Source of the DNA: Thermoproteota archaeon
GTDB lineage: Archaea > Thermoproteota > Thermoprotei_A > Sulfolobales > Ignisphaeraceae
Assembly: GCA_030550585.1 (NCBI GenBank)
Contig: JAUQPB010000003.1
Span: 160,333 to 224,332, forward strand
Length of the DNA: 64,000 nt
Reading direction: 5' to 3'
The translations under genes and the position numbers were made by a program. Position 1 is the first letter of the stretch; each line of letters begins with the position of its first letter. The notes under the pieces are model-generated. The model ran no database searches. It had not been told where the DNA came from and saw nothing but the letters and a program-made list of their open reading frames with translations. Below are positions 24,835 through 35,241 of the stretch, in pieces.

Positions 24835-26899
24835 GCTTTTCCGACTCCTGGTTCAGGATATGGTATGCCACCTCCTTAACATATAGCCCCGAGGATCTGA
24901 GCGAAAGAATCTTTTTTAAATAGCTTCTCCAATCAAAGCCAAACCTTCTCCATTTCTCAAATTCCCTTAGAAGATTTTCCCATGCCGCCCTATGGAAAAC
25001 GCAAAAACCGCTTTCATCTGCAAATCTTCTACATATTTTACACATCCTTTTATTTTTCACAGCCTCACAATTCACATTATTTATACATGGCACAACGGAA
25101 AAGATGTCGTGAATTATTGTCGATCTAATTTTCAATACATTGTTTATATATCTCGATAGAATATTTTTTGCCTCTTCAACAACACCGTCGCACTTAATTC
25201 TACCTTCTCTTATATTCCTTAAATATTCTTCAAATTTCCTAGTCAGTGAGACGCTAACCAGATCCTCCACATATTTTTTGAGCAAAAAGGTTACGAAAAG
25301 GCCAGTATCTGATACATCTACAGATCTTGACTTAGATTTTAGGTATCCTCTATCAAAAAGCAACTCTATTATTTCAGCTCTCGTAGACTCAGTACCTATG
25401 TCTACACTCTCCATCCACTTCAATAAGGATATTCTAGATGGGGGTAGAGGCGCTTTTGTGTACATTATTTTTATACCGAATCTTTTTATAGGAATTTCTT
25501 CACCCTCGATAAACTTGTAGTTCGCCAGATACTGATCTTCCTCTATGTGAGAATATGGATAGTATTTTAGCCATCCATAATCCAAAATTTTATTTGTAGT
25601 AATTGAATATTGTAGCCCATGAACATCTAATACCACCTTCAATTCCATAACCTTTAGAGGTGTAGAAAATGTTGCTAAAAATCTTCTAACGATTAAATCA
25701 TATATTTTTTCATGTTGGTAATCCAGCTTTTTAGGCATTTCACCAGTAGGGTAAATCGCAGGATGTGCAGGGTCGTCTAGAGGGCCATTATTAGGTTTTA
25801 AAACCCCATTGGTTTCTTTGATAAGTTGTTTTACAAGGTCTCTATAGACTTTATTCAATCCAATCATGTTTAATATATTTTTAACATCTAATGTTTGTGG
25901 AAGCTTTTGGCTATTGGTTCTTGGATAGCTTATCAAGGCATCTAAATAGAGGTCCTCAGCTATTTTCTGTGTCTTATGGGGGCTTATTCTGTAGATTCTA
26001 TATGCTTCTTTTTGCAGATCTGGAAGATTGAAGGGGTGAGGTGGGCTATAGACCTTTACCTCTTTATAAACCTTTTTGATTTTGGCATATGGCTTCGACT
26101 TTATTTTTTCGATTATCTGTTTTGCCTTGTCCAAAGAGTCTATTGGATCTCCTTCATATATTGGCCTAACCATTTTGTCGCCTAGCCCCAATGAAATATC
26201 TATTATGGCATATGGTACAGGAACATGTAAACGCCTCCTCAACACCAAGTCAGTTGCATAAACTAGTGTCGGTGTCTGAACCCTTCCTGCGCTCAATATG
26301 CTTCTCTTTCCAAACACCTGTTTATACAAATCCATTAGCATTCTCGATATGTTTATACCCCATAACCAATCCAGTACATGTCTACAGTAGCCAGCTTCAA
26401 CCATATTATAGTCAATGCCTGAAAGATTAGAAAAAGCTCTTCGGATTTCTACAGGGGTTAGGCTGGAAAATTTGGCTCTTCTAGCCTTTTTAATGTCACC
26501 AAAATTCCTGATAATCATATATCCAATTAAAGAGCCCTCAACATCATAATCACATGCATTAATGAATCCAACAGCCTTTTGCGAAAGAGTTTTAAGAACC
26601 TCAAAATATTTTCTTGCATACCTACTCCCTTTATCAACAAGATGTCTGGGAACCCATTTAAAATTAAATGTTGGATAGCCCACATCATCTGTTGTCAATG
26701 TAAATAAATGGCCAGCTGCTGGCGCTATAACATAAAAATCTCCATTCCATTGTGTAAACCAGATGGAGACACCATTAATTACAATCTTCTTGCTAGCATT
26801 TAGAGCCTCCGCAATTTTTTGTGCAGCCTTTGGTTTCTCTGCTATTACAAGAATATAGTTGTCCATTGGAATGTCTTTCTGCCTTGAGTAACCCTTCAT
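24818..26899 (-). CDS. Type IA DNA topoisomerase (topoisomerase III-like)
   Basis: This 693-aa type IA topoisomerase has a Toprim domain (IAEKPKAAQKIA at 19-30, metal triad DYDVEG at 117-122) and the catalytic tyrosine Tyr325 in ALISYPRTNS. A C-terminal Cys-rich segment (NCEAVKNKRMCKICRRF, then CVFHRAAW) probably binds zinc. There is no helicase module, so it is not reverse gyrase. It relaxes negative supercoils or decatenates replication and recombination intermediates. The ATG at 26899 is used; an internal ATG at 26866, directly before NYILVIAEKP, is an equally good family start. Confidence 0.93.
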   Translation of the reverse strand: MKGYSRQKDIPMDNYILVIAEKPKAAQKIAEALNASKKIVINGVSIWFTQWNGDFYVIAPAAGHLFTLTTDDVGYPTFNFKWVPRHLVDKGSRYARKYFEVLKTLSQKAVGFINACDYDVEGSLIGYMIIRNFGDIKKARRAKFSSLTPVEIRRAFSNLSGIDYNMVEAGYCRHVLDWLWGINISRMLMDLYKQVFGKRSILSAGRVQTPTLVYATDLVLRRRLHVPVPYAIIDISLGLGDKMVRPIYEGDPIDSLDKAKQIIEKIKSKPYAKIKKVYKEVKVYSPPHPFNLPDLQKEAYRIYRISPHKTQKIAEDLYLDALISYPRTNSQKLPQTLDVKNILNMIGLNKVYRDLVKQLIKETNGVLKPNNGPLDDPAHPAIYPTGEMPKKLDYQHEKIYDLIVRRFLATFSTPLKVMELKVVLDVHGLQYSITTNKILDYGWLKYYPYSHIEEDQYLANYKFIEGEEIPIKRFGIKIMYTKAPLPPSRISLLKWMESVDIGTESTRAEIIELLFDRGYLKSKSRSVDVSDTGLFVTFLLKKYVEDLVSVSLTRKFEEYLRNIREGRIKCDGVVEEAKNILSRYINNVLKIRSTIIHDIFSVVPCINNVNCEAVKNKRMCKICRRFADESGFCVFHRAAWENLLREFEKWRRFGFDWRSYLKKILSLRSSGLYVKEVAYHILNQESEKLSPIL

Positions 26900-27008
26900 T
26901 TTAGCACATCCTTTGTCAAAAATATGCCTATCTCTATTCTATCTATGACTATACTATCAAAACTAGGTTTAATATAAGGTATGCGGGTCAATAAGGTTAG
27001 CTATAATC

Positions 27009-27380
27009 TTAGATAAGATATCTCATAACCTCCTTTTCTTCAAGTGAAAAAATGTTTCCAAGCAAGCTCTTTATTTTCTCAATTCTATTTCTTTCTACAC
27101 GCGCCAGCAATTGCAGTGGAATTAACTGGTATTCACCATTTGGCTTTACTCGTTTAATCAGTAATGGTAAAACCCCTGCTAACAGTTCGTGATAAGCAAT
27201 TATAACGGGATCCTTCAATTCCAGTTTAGTAACATCAATTAGTGGGGGTGCTCCCAGAGCTAATTGAATGGCCCTTGCAGAAATGACACGCGCCTTTTCA
27301 TATTTTGTTAGCCTCTTTGGCCCTATTCTAATCTCATCCAAGGACTTCACTAATGTTAGAGCTTGCTGATTCTCATCCAT
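27009..27380 (-). CDS. rpoK: DNA-directed RNA polymerase subunit K with C-terminal extension
   Basis: The first about 85 residues match archaeal RpoK (eukaryotic Rpb6, bacterial omega): IGPKRLTKYEKARVISARA, LALGAPPLID, and IAYHELLAGVLPLLIKR. This small subunit helps RNA polymerase assembly. The protein is 123 aa, and the last about 40 residues (LLARVERNRIEKIKSLLGNIF...) form a predicted helical extension absent from the usual 80-95 aa family members. It lies between topoisomerase and thermosome genes, with an AT-rich promoter upstream. Confidence 0.92.
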   Translation of the reverse strand: MDENQQALTLVKSLDEIRIGPKRLTKYEKARVISARAIQLALGAPPLIDVTKLELKDPVIIAYHELLAGVLPLLIKRVKPNGEYQLIPLQLLARVERNRIEKIKSLLGNIFSLEEKEVMRYLI

Positions 27381-27427
27381 TTTAAAAACCTTAACCAGTT
27401 GTTTGTGTCCTGTAATTTAGGTAAAGC

Positions 27428-27444
27428 AAATAAAAGTTTTATTT
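27428..27444 (-). promoter_or_regulatory. AT-rich palindromic promoter element of rpoK
   Basis: AAATAAAA-G-TTTTATTT is a 17-bp palindrome about 50 bp upstream of the rpoK start and contains the probable TATA box (TTTTATTT on the minus strand). The symmetry may simply reflect BRE/TATA composition, or be a regulator site. Confidence 0.45.
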
Positions 27445-27500
27445 AGATTAAAAATCTGCAAGCTTATGTTTTAAAAACAATTGCTTTTGTGATATTGCCC

Positions 27501-29198
27501 CTAGTCTAGAGAGGATGTGGATGTTTTAGACTCTTCTTCCTCCTCTTTCTTCTCTTCTTTCTTTCCCTTCTCTTCCTTCTTTGGCGAAGCTGCTATAACA
27601 TCATCTATTTTAAGCACTGTTGTTGCAGTCTCTGTGGCGCTCTTCAATATCTGTTTCTTAACTATTACAGGTTCAATGACGTTGAGCTTCTCCATACTTT
27701 CAACAACTTTACCGTTAACTACATCTATACCGGCAGCTATTTTTCCTTCTGAGTGAAGCTTTCTTAGTTCCATAAGAGTCTCTAAGACATCCATACCAGC
27801 TGTCTGTGCAAGTACTGTTGGTATCTCCTCCAAGGCATCAGCGAAAGCCATTATAGCCAGCTGCTCTCTTCCTCCAACAGTCTCTGCCCACCTTCTCAAT
27901 CTCATTGCCACTTCTACCTCTACTGCTCCACCACCATAAACAATCTTTGGATCCCTAAGTATATTTCTAACAGTATTGAGAGCGTCATTCAAGCTTCTCT
28001 CAACCTCATCAAGCAACATGTCATTTGCTCCTCTTAGCAGGATTGTAACTGCTCTTGGGTTCTTGCAGTTCTCGACAAACACCATCTTGTCGTTGCCGAC
28101 CCTCCTCTCCTCGACGAGAGCACACTCTCCAAGATCCTTCTCTGTCAGATCCCTGATGCTTGTAACTATTCTTCCACCAGTGGCTTTCTCCAGTTTCTCC
28201 ATGTCACTTCTCTTAACCCTTCTAACAGCCATAATACCCTTCTTAGCCAGATAGTGCTGGGCAACATCATCAATACCCTTCTGGCAAATAACAACATTAG
28301 CACCAACAGCAGAAATCTTCTCAACCATATCCCTCAATATCTTTGCTTCTTCCTCAAGATATGCTCTTATCTGATCTGGTGCAGTTATGTTTATCTTTGC
28401 AGTAATATCCGGTTTCTCTATTTCTAGTGGTGCATCGAGCAAAGCAATCTTAGCGTTCTCAACCCTCCTAGGCATAGCAGGGTGAACAACCTCCTTATCC
28501 AAAACAACACCATAAACAAGCATACTGTCTAGTAAGCTGCCACCCCTCTTCTTCTCTATCTTAACCATATCAAGCTTTACATCATATGTTCCATCAGGTC
28601 TCTTCTCCGCAACTCTAAAGGCTGCTTCGATAACCATATCCATAAGCTTGTCTATGACATCAGGCGTTGCAATGTATTTGCTTGCTAGTGTTGTGTACAA
28701 TGCCTTTTTGATTTCAGCCTTTGTTTTCTCTCTATCCTCAGGCTTGTCTAGATCGCCAACGTAAATCTTCATTCCTATCTCATCGAGGATTTCCAACGCC
28801 TTTGATAAAGCCTTCTTATAGCCCTCTATTATAGTTGTTGGGTGTATGCCTTGATCCAGAAGCTGCTCAGCTTTGTCGAGTAGAGCACCTGCCAGAACAA
28901 CTGCCGAGGTTGTCCCATCACCAACTTCAGCATCAACAGCCTTTGCTGCTTCAACTAACAGTTTTGCTGCTGGGTGCTGAACCTCCATTTCCTTAACTAT
29001 TGTTGCACCATCGTTGGTTACAGTAATGTCGCCAAAGCTATCGACAAGCATTTTATCAAGGCCTTTGGGACCCAAACTTGTTTTTAGTATTTCTGCCAGT
29101 ACGCGAGCAGCCATTATATTGGCTCTTAGAGCCTCTCTTCCATGGGTTCTTGAAGTACCCTCTTTAAGTATTAGCACAGGTACGCCATACATTGCCAT
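27501..29198 (-). CDS. Thermosome subunit (group II chaperonin)
   Basis: This 565-aa subunit of the archaeal group II chaperonin (TF55/CCT-like) folds proteins in a double-ring chamber. It shows [30 protein letters not shown] (93-98, ATP hydrolysis), [27 protein letters not shown] and GGGAVEVE. The tail is Lys/Glu-rich ([14 protein letters not shown]). It looks closer to the alpha/beta type carrying VPVLILKEG at the start; I do not assign a subunit letter. ATG 29198 has GGTGGTG 6-7 nt upstream. Confidence 0.96.
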   Translation of the reverse strand: MAMYGVPVLILKEGTSRTHGREALRANIMAARVLAEILKTSLGPKGLDKMLVDSFGDITVTNDGATIVKEMEVQHPAAKLLVEAAKAVDAEVGDGTTSAVVLAGALLDKAEQLLDQGIHPTTIIEGYKKALSKALEILDEIGMKIYVGDLDKPEDREKTKAEIKKALYTTLASKYIATPDVIDKLMDMVIEAAFRVAEKRPDGTYDVKLDMVKIEKKRGGSLLDSMLVYGVVLDKEVVHPAMPRRVENAKIALLDAPLEIEKPDITAKINITAPDQIRAYLEEEAKILRDMVEKISAVGANVVICQKGIDDVAQHYLAKKGIMAVRRVKRSDMEKLEKATGGRIVTSIRDLTEKDLGECALVEERRVGNDKMVFVENCKNPRAVTILLRGANDMLLDEVERSLNDALNTVRNILRDPKIVYGGGAVEVEVAMRLRRWAETVGGREQLAIMAFADALEEIPTVLAQTAGMDVLETLMELRKLHSEGKIAAGIDVVNGKVVESMEKLNVIEPVIVKKQILKSATETATTVLKIDDVIAASPKKEEKGKKEEKKEEEEESKTSTSSLD

Positions 29199-29240
29199 AT
29201 TTTACACCACCATTATTTAGTTCAGTGTTTAGAAGAGGTT

Positions 29241-29249
29241 CTATATAAG
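29241..29249 (-). promoter_or_regulatory. TATA box of the thermosome gene
   Basis: The minus strand reads CTTATATAG about 45 bp before the ATG, with a predicted start near 29220. The short leader carries GGTGGTG. It is one of the best-formed promoters in the window, as expected for a highly expressed chaperonin. Confidence 0.6.
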
Positions 29250-29274
29250 CTTTTATGAAAATCCCTTGCTGCGC

Positions 29275-30150
29275 TCATCCCCTAATGATATGTGCAAAAA
29301 CTTTGCAATATTCACAAACATTTTCATCACTAAAGGATCCGCACAAATGGCATCTGCTAGGCTTTGATATAATAAAGCTTTGTAACATTTCAATAGATTT
29401 TGAACTCGAATACATCAGCTCTGGCGATCTAGTTAATATGCTATAAGCCTTTTTGATATAGCCATCAACGTTTACTTTAACACTATTTGTAGAATTGTCC
29501 ATCTTTAAAATTTCTTGCGATGAATAGGCTAGGTAAAGAATATCGTGAGAGAGCACATTGTAAAATGGTCGCACTATTTTTACATTTTCAACATATTTTA
29601 TTGGCATGCCCTCCCCGAAAACAGTTTTTGATATAAGTAGAAGGCCCAGCATCAATATCATTGATATTTCGTCTCTAAACAATAAAGATACTACATATTC
29701 TACATGATTCTCCAATGCTATTTTTGCTGCATATGCATCTATGTACTTGACCATATAGACAATCGATTTCGAAATTATATCAACAGGGTAATTAACCTCA
29801 TAGATTTCTAATCCATTCTTAACATGTTTCCTAGCCTCTTCCTCTACTATCCTACAATCAATCAAGTTATTTGGGCATAGAATTTTGTATTCTAAATCAA
29901 AGTCTTTCATAGCATTGTTTAGCACAAAAAACGACTCCAAAGACAAGGCAATGTCATCGCCTCTTATTGCGAAAATCACCTTCTCGTTTTTTCTAAACAT
30001 TTTGTAGTAATGGGAGGTTCTTCGCACTTGCTTTGCTACACTATTGAATAGACAAAGTCTACACAGTTTTTCTCCTGATGTCAGTCTATAGTATGTAGCG
30101 ACTCTTTTACCGCATGAGGAGCACAGCACATTGTTGGTTTTAGCCATCAT
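29275..30150 (-). CDS. Degenerate TtuA/Ncs6-like protein (PP-loop motif lost)
   Basis: This 291-aa protein has the frame of a TtuA/Ncs6 tRNA 2-thiolation enzyme: an N-terminal zinc site (Cys10, 13, 30, 33: CSSC, then GEKLCRLC), a central Rossmann-like domain, and a C-terminal zinc site (Cys267, 270, 279, 282: CHLCG, CEYC). The PP-loop, normally SGGKDS, reads AIRGDDIALS (61-70), so ATP binding and adenylation should be lost. The length matches TtuA. It is the last gene of a tight three-gene operon. It could be a regulatory or scaffolding paralog; the role is unknown. Confidence 0.65.
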   Translation of the reverse strand: MMAKTNNVLCSSCGKRVATYYRLTSGEKLCRLCLFNSVAKQVRRTSHYYKMFRKNEKVIFAIRGDDIALSLESFFVLNNAMKDFDLEYKILCPNNLIDCRIVEEEARKHVKNGLEIYEVNYPVDIISKSIVYMVKYIDAYAAKIALENHVEYVVSLLFRDEISMILMLGLLLISKTVFGEGMPIKYVENVKIVRPFYNVLSHDILYLAYSSQEILKMDNSTNSVKVNVDGYIKKAYSILTRSPELMYSSSKSIEMLQSFIISKPSRCHLCGSFSDENVCEYCKVFAHIIRG

Positions 30151-30156
30151 ATAATC

Positions 30157-30519
30157 TCATCTTTTTATGAATTTCACTTGTATAGATCTTGCCTTGAGGG
30201 CTTCTTTAATACCTCTTTTAAGTGCTGTAATGTCATTTTCAAAATCGTTAAAGATTCCTTCTTGTGTAAAAACACAAAAGCCATCTACATAAAGATTTAG
30301 CTCAACCTGGCGAGCACTCTCATTATTGCTACTTGTATCGTAGACCAAGACCGTATATATTGTTGGTTGAGATTCTTCTTCTATTATCTTTAGAAGTCTA
30401 ATGATATAGTCCTTGTCTGCTTTTCTGTATGCTAACGCAATCAGGGTTAGCTTATGCTTTGAAATATATTCGTTGGCTTCCTCACGATTTTTTATCTCAA
30501 CAACCATTTCATTTTTCAC
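30157..30519 (-). CDS. Thioredoxin-fold-like protein without active-site cysteines
   Basis: This 120-aa protein has a helix-strand-helix-strand pattern resembling a thioredoxin domain (KHKLTLIALAY, PTIYTVLVYD, YVDGFCVFTQEGIFNDFENDITALKRGIKEAL), but it has no CxxC and only one cysteine. I infer a non-redox Trx-like fold with low confidence. It overlaps the upstream gene by 11 bp and lies 6 bp before the degenerate TtuA-like gene, so the three genes are almost certainly co-translated. Confidence 0.55.
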   Translation of the reverse strand: MKNEMVVEIKNREEANEYISKHKLTLIALAYRKADKDYIIRLLKIIEEESQPTIYTVLVYDTSSNNESARQVELNLYVDGFCVFTQEGIFNDFENDITALKRGIKEALKARSIQVKFIKR

Positions 30520-31324
30520 GCTGCTTAAGTATATTCATTAAAATATTTTTCTCTTCATTAGTTAGAATAACTTCAACGTCTAAGACGTCCTTAGATTCGC
30601 TAGGGGGCTTTATGCCTATACTACTTAGATAGACATAGCCATAGCTTAAAGCTCTCTTCACGCTGTCCAACGGCTCTTTATATGCAAACTCTGTGAGCAT
30701 GTTCTTGAAATTAATGAACTCCTTTAACTCTCTTTCAGAGACCGAAGCCCCGCAAACTAAGCAGGAGAGATCTGGCATTAAAGAATTGAATCCACATTTA
30801 GGACATTGCAATGGGAGGATAGGATGGCGTTTCAACACCCATGCATGCCTCCATAAACTTCTCAACCTTTCAATTAAATCAATTCTACCAAATCTTAAAG
30901 CCTCGTTATATAGCCTAGGAGCATAAGCCAACACAGAGTCACCTATATTGTTGGTCACAAACTCTAGCTGGGCTTCATCTAACTGGTCTCTTAGCTCAAG
31001 AACTGCTGATGCTATCATTGGATAAACCCTATCAAGATTTCTTTTGATCCTTCTAATAATGGTGTCTAAATCTAGAGTTGAAGATTCTCCTCTAAGCACA
31101 TCAACAATTCTCGTAAACACTATAATATATTCATCGTTACTTAGATTTAGAAACTCCAGACCAATAGAAGATACAAGATCAGTAACATGCCTAGAAACCC
31201 ATTCTTCAGTGTCCACAAAACGTTTTCTACTTGGGGATCTAGGCCTAGACTTGTATTCAGAGTCTGTGGCCTCAGCAGGTTTCTCTTCTTTAGATCGCTT
31301 TGATCTAGGCATTTTTAACGCCAT
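30509..31324 (-). CDS. Helical protein with central zinc ribbon, function unknown
   Basis: This 271-aa protein starts with a basic low-complexity tail (MPRSKRSKEEKP to SPSRKR), continues with a mostly helical domain (40-170), then a zinc ribbon CPKCG-x7-CLVCG near residues 175-195, and a helical C-terminus. I do not recognise the family. The basic tail and zinc ribbon suggest nucleic-acid or ribosome binding. It is the first gene of the operon with the Trx-like and degenerate TtuA-like genes, divergent from nrdJ. Confidence 0.6.
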   Translation of the reverse strand: MALKMPRSKRSKEEKPAEATDSEYKSRPRSPSRKRFVDTEEWVSRHVTDLVSSIGLEFLNLSNDEYIIVFTRIVDVLRGESSTLDLDTIIRRIKRNLDRVYPMIASAVLELRDQLDEAQLEFVTNNIGDSVLAYAPRLYNEALRFGRIDLIERLRSLWRHAWVLKRHPILPLQCPKCGFNSLMPDLSCLVCGASVSERELKEFINFKNMLTEFAYKEPLDSVKRALSYGYVYLSSIGIKPPSESKDVLDVEVILTNEEKNILMNILKQREK

Positions 31325-31355
31325 TAACCATACTAATTGTTTGCCGCAACATACA

Positions 31356-31462
31356 TGTGTTTAGAAAACACGTAAAATAGCTTTTTAGACACATAAATTG
31401 CATTTCATATGAAATACGGATACCAATCTTGCAAAGTAAGCTTTTCGTTAATACGGATGCCA
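31356..31462. promoter_or_regulatory. Divergent control region with palindromes and direct repeats upstream of nrdJ
   Basis: The 222-bp spacer between the zinc-ribbon operon and nrdJ contains GTGTTT-AGA-AAACAC (31357-31371), a perfect 14-bp palindrome ATTTCATATGAAAT (31402-31415), and two near-identical direct repeats ATACGGATACCA (31414-31425) and ATACGGATGCCA (31451-31462), 37 bp apart. A TATA-like CATAAAATAC lies near 31515 for nrdJ. These look like regulator sites, but none matches the bacterial NrdR box that I know. Confidence 0.45.
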
Positions 31463-31546
31463 TTATAGTGAAGACATAGTTTCGTTTAACTCTATCGCAT
31501 ATTAGGTATCTAAGCATAAAATACATTTTTGCTAGGGTAGCAACCA

Positions 31547-34168
31547 ATGATGGCTGAGCAGAGAGAATTACCAACAGTTTTAAGTATGCAAAGTGCAGAA
31601 ACTGCAAATGTAATTGTCATTAAGAGAAGTGGTATTAAAGAGAAATTTGATGCTGGCAAACTGATGAGAAGCATTTTTAGGTCTTGCAACGGTATGTGCA
31701 ACAAGGAAGAGGTATGGAGCATTGTAAAAGAGGTGGTCACAGAACTTAAAGATAGAACAGAAGTTTCTACGGATGAGATTATTGATAGAGTGGAGAGAAT
31801 ACTCATCTCAAAGGGCATAGAAGACCCTAAGTGGTTTGAAGTAGCAAAACTGTATGAACTTGGTAGAATCTATAAGGATGTGTATGGCAAAGGCAAGCCT
31901 ATTTCAATAGATCCGAGAGACTTGAAGCTAAGGTTCTCTGCAGTAAAGGTGCTGGCCAGTAGGTACCTGCTTAAAGACCCCAATACACTAAGATTTTTAG
32001 AAACTCCACAGATGATGTTTAGAAGGGTTGCCAAGGCTATTGCCAAAGCCGAGTATACCTATTGCAAGAACTCTGGGCAGAGCGATGAGCATTGCAACAA
32101 TGTTTCGAAATACTGGGAGGAGAAGTTCTATGAAATAATGAGTGATCTGAGATTCTTACCAAACTCGCCAACGCTGATGAACGCCGGTACAAGACTTGGG
32201 ATTCTCTCAGCCTGTTTTGTAATACCAGTCAGAGACTCCATTACAACCCCAGAAGGTGAAGGTATATATGATGCTGTAAGGGCTCAAGCAATAATATTTC
32301 AACAAGGTGGTGGAACAGGGTTTGACTTCTCAGAGCTGAGACCTGAAGGAGACGTAGTAGCGTCGACAGGGGGTGTGGCAAGTGGTCCCATTTCATTTAT
32401 GAAAATGTTTGATGCTAACACAGATGTGATTAAGCAGGGTGGCAAAAGAAGAGGAGCTAATATGGGCGTTCTTCACGTATGGCACCCAGACATAGAGAAG
32501 TTCATAGATGCAAAAAGTGGGAAGCTCAAAGATTTTAACCTGCAAAACTTCAACATATCTGTTGGCGTATACGACTACTTCATGGATGCTGTAATCAAAG
32601 GAGGTAAGGTTCCTCTGATAAATCCGAGAAAAACCAATCTACGTCCAGATCTAGGCAATGATTCTAAACACTATGTAATATCTAAAGCTAGACATTATAT
32701 TCATGAGGATTGGGTTCAAGAAGAAATAATAAAAGAATTGGAGCTTAAAGGTGGTAGCGTATGGATAGACGACTCTATTATTGTAACATTGGACGAGGCA
32801 ATGGTTATAGCGGAGAACTCAAATGCCATTGTTAGATATGAAGACGCTAGGAAACTATTTGAGAAGATTGTTAGAAATGCTTGGGACTCTGGAGATCCCG
32901 GACTCCTATTCATTGATACCATTAATAGAAGACATCCTGTGTGGTACCTTGGTAAAATAAATGCGACTAATCCTTGCGGAGAGCAGCCTCTTCTTCCATG
33001 GGAAAGCTGCAACCTCGGAAGCCTTGACCTGTCGAAATATGTATACATAGATTCTGAAGGTATGCCCAGGATTGCATGGAAACAACTAGAAGAAGATTTG
33101 AAGGTTGTTGCAAGGTTTATGGACAACGTCATCGATGTGGCTAAGTGGCCTTTGCCACAACTAGAACAAGCAATTAAAAGAACTAGGAAGATAGGCGTTG
33201 GTGTAATGGGCTGGGCATATATGTTGGTAAAACTTGGAATACCATATGATAGTGTTGACGCACTGTATCTTGCTTATTACCTTGGTGAATGGATTGAATA
33301 CAACCTTGCACTAGCCAGCATAGAGCTTGCAAAAGAGCGTGGCTCTTTCCCTGCCTATGACCCTGAGAAGTATAGGCCTACATGGACAACAGCAAAGCCT
33401 CTAGAGGAGTTGCTCAGGACGGCAAACATTGATGGGGGTCCCAGCAAGAGGATACTGGAATTGGTATCCGACAGGCCCCCCGTTAACTGGAGCTACGTAG
33501 AGGAGCTTAGAAAAAGAATAGGGATTAGAAATGCTACACTAACAAGCATAGCACCAACAGGAACAATAAGTATAATAGCAGGTACATCATCAAGCATAGA
33601 GCCTCTATTCGCAGTTGCCTACGAGAGACATGTTACTGTAGGAACATTCATTGAAATCGATAATCTATTCCTAGAATATTTGAGAAAATATGAACTTGAT
33701 AACAGCGATGTTATAAAGCTCATCGCTGAAAGAGGCAGTGTAGCCGAAATACCATTTATACCACGAACATTGAGATTGCTCTTCAAAGCGGCTCATGACA
33801 TTGATCCCAAGTGGCACGTCCTTCACCAAGCTGTGTGGCAGCAGTGGGTGTGCGCTGGGGTTTCAAAGACTGTTAATATGAGATTTGATGCAACCATAGA
33901 TGATGTGAGAAATGTTTATGTCCTTGCATGGCTACTTGGATGCAAAGGAATAACAGTCTACAGAGACAAGTCTAAGACCCAGCAGGTAATATACGTAGGC
34001 GTGAAAATGAGCCAATCGCTGTCGCAGAAAAATCATGGTGAGCCAAACCAAAAGCCTGCAAAGGATAGCGGGCAACAACAGAAAAGCTATGTACTAACCT
34101 CGTTAGGCAATATCAGCGAGGCTATAGAGGATATTGCACACAGCAATTGTCAAACATGTGAGTATTAG
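31547..34168 (+). CDS. nrdJ: Adenosylcobalamin-dependent (class II) ribonucleotide reductase
   Basis: This 873-aa enzyme reduces ribonucleotides to deoxyribonucleotides. It has an N-terminal ATP-cone ([20 protein letters not shown]), the catalytic ten-stranded barrel with [26 protein letters not shown], the NPCGEQ loop with WESCNLGSL, and [11 protein letters not shown]. The C-terminal CQTCEY is the redox-shuttle Cys pair. Class II enzymes use vitamin B12 and no oxygen, fitting an anaerobic hyperthermophile. The start is one of two adjacent ATGs at 31547/31550. The 3' end overlaps the convergent TGT-fold gene by 4 bp. Confidence 0.96.
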   Translation: MMAEQRELPTVLSMQSAETANVIVIKRSGIKEKFDAGKLMRSIFRSCNGMCNKEEVWSIVKEVVTELKDRTEVSTDEIIDRVERILISKGIEDPKWFEVAKLYELGRIYKDVYGKGKPISIDPRDLKLRFSAVKVLASRYLLKDPNTLRFLETPQMMFRRVAKAIAKAEYTYCKNSGQSDEHCNNVSKYWEEKFYEIMSDLRFLPNSPTLMNAGTRLGILSACFVIPVRDSITTPEGEGIYDAVRAQAIIFQQGGGTGFDFSELRPEGDVVASTGGVASGPISFMKMFDANTDVIKQGGKRRGANMGVLHVWHPDIEKFIDAKSGKLKDFNLQNFNISVGVYDYFMDAVIKGGKVPLINPRKTNLRPDLGNDSKHYVISKARHYIHEDWVQEEIIKELELKGGSVWIDDSIIVTLDEAMVIAENSNAIVRYEDARKLFEKIVRNAWDSGDPGLLFIDTINRRHPVWYLGKINATNPCGEQPLLPWESCNLGSLDLSKYVYIDSEGMPRIAWKQLEEDLKVVARFMDNVIDVAKWPLPQLEQAIKRTRKIGVGVMGWAYMLVKLGIPYDSVDALYLAYYLGEWIEYNLALASIELAKERGSFPAYDPEKYRPTWTTAKPLEELLRTANIDGGPSKRILELVSDRPPVNWSYVEELRKRIGIRNATLTSIAPTGTISIIAGTSSSIEPLFAVAYERHVTVGTFIEIDNLFLEYLRKYELDNSDVIKLIAERGSVAEIPFIPRTLRLLFKAAHDIDPKWHVLHQAVWQQWVCAGVSKTVNMRFDATIDDVRNVYVLAWLLGCKGITVYRDKSKTQQVIYVGVKMSQSLSQKNHGEPNQKPAKDSGQQQKSYVLTSLGNISEAIEDIAHSNCQTCEY

Positions 34169-35127
34169 CCATAGATGCTTCTTATTCTTTTATCCAACAT
34201 TTCTACAAGTTCATTAATATTAAGTTTACTAAGAGCTTCTGCATATTTTACGATCCACGAATATCCATTGGTATCCTCGAATATATCAGGATAGTGTCTA
34301 ACAATCCACGCATTTATTATAGCTCTTCCACGAAATGATTTAATAAGCATATCAACTTCGTCTATGTAGGGAAACCCCGATTTTTGAAGCGCTTCAACCA
34401 GTTTTTCAAATTCGTTTTTCGATAAATCCTTTCTTCCAAAACTTGCTTTACCATTACCCACATACCTTTCTCCATATCCTGGCACAATAACCTTGCCATA
34501 AGCTGCCTTCACCCTCCATGATGATGAGTCCAGAGATCTTACCCCAATAATTTTTAATGCCGTGTACAGTGTCGAGGTTCCACCAATTCCTAGCGCATGA
34601 ACATTTCCCTTAAAGAGTTTAACCAGTATTGCTAATGGGATCAACGGCGTTGTTCTACTTCCCTTACCCCCTTTTGCTAGCGAAGGTGGAACTGCACCCC
34701 CGTAAGCAACTACCCTAACTCCATAACTTTGATAAACATCTATAGCGTTGAACAGCAACGAACTTTCATAGCAGTGTATAACAGGGATGATATTCTTGTG
34801 ATCAAGTTTTGTATACAAGTATTCAAAATTTCTTATGTTCTCTTTCACGAGCTCCTTTGTCGCATAGCAGAAGCGCGATGGAGGGATATCTAAGGACATG
34901 AAATAGTCACCATCAATTCCTTTGTATCTATTAAAGACGTCTTCAACTGATAATTTCATTCCTTTAACCATTATTTGATAACCTCCTGAATCAACCCATA
35001 TAGAAGATGCTGATGGTCTGCCCCATCTCCATCTAATACTGTTTATCATCAATTCTATGTCAGGCATGTAGTCCCATAACCTTATCATAGTATCTGGAAC
35101 AACAAAAACAATCTTCGGAGCACCCAC
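34165..35127 (-). CDS. TGT-fold (queuine tRNA-ribosyltransferase-like) protein without PUA domain
   Basis: This 320-aa protein has tRNA-guanine transglycosylase barrel features: VDSGGYQ (45-51, the catalytic Asp region), MSLDIPPS (77-84), HALGIGG near 178 and DSSSWR near 200. It lacks the C-terminal PUA and other domains of archaeosine TGT and has no visible CxCxxC zinc site. It resembles the short TGT-like/DpdA-like proteins, which can exchange bases in DNA or RNA. The substrate is not determinable here. The start is GTG at 35127, preceded by GGTG. Confidence 0.7.
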   Translation of the reverse strand: MGAPKIVFVVPDTMIRLWDYMPDIELMINSIRWRWGRPSASSIWVDSGGYQIMVKGMKLSVEDVFNRYKGIDGDYFMSLDIPPSRFCYATKELVKENIRNFEYLYTKLDHKNIIPVIHCYESSLLFNAIDVYQSYGVRVVAYGGAVPPSLAKGGKGSRTTPLIPLAILVKLFKGNVHALGIGGTSTLYTALKIIGVRSLDSSSWRVKAAYGKVIVPGYGERYVGNGKASFGRKDLSKNEFEKLVEALQKSGFPYIDEVDMLIKSFRGRAIINAWIVRHYPDIFEDTNGYSWIVKYAEALSKLNINELVEMLDKRIRSIYG

Positions 35128-35241
35128 CCAAGAACACCAAGAACTGTTGTTACCACTACACTAGCCTCTTTAGACGTCAGACCCAAAAAGGAATTCAATG
35201 TACCTATACTTTCAATAGTGCTTCAACGTCATATGCGAAAG

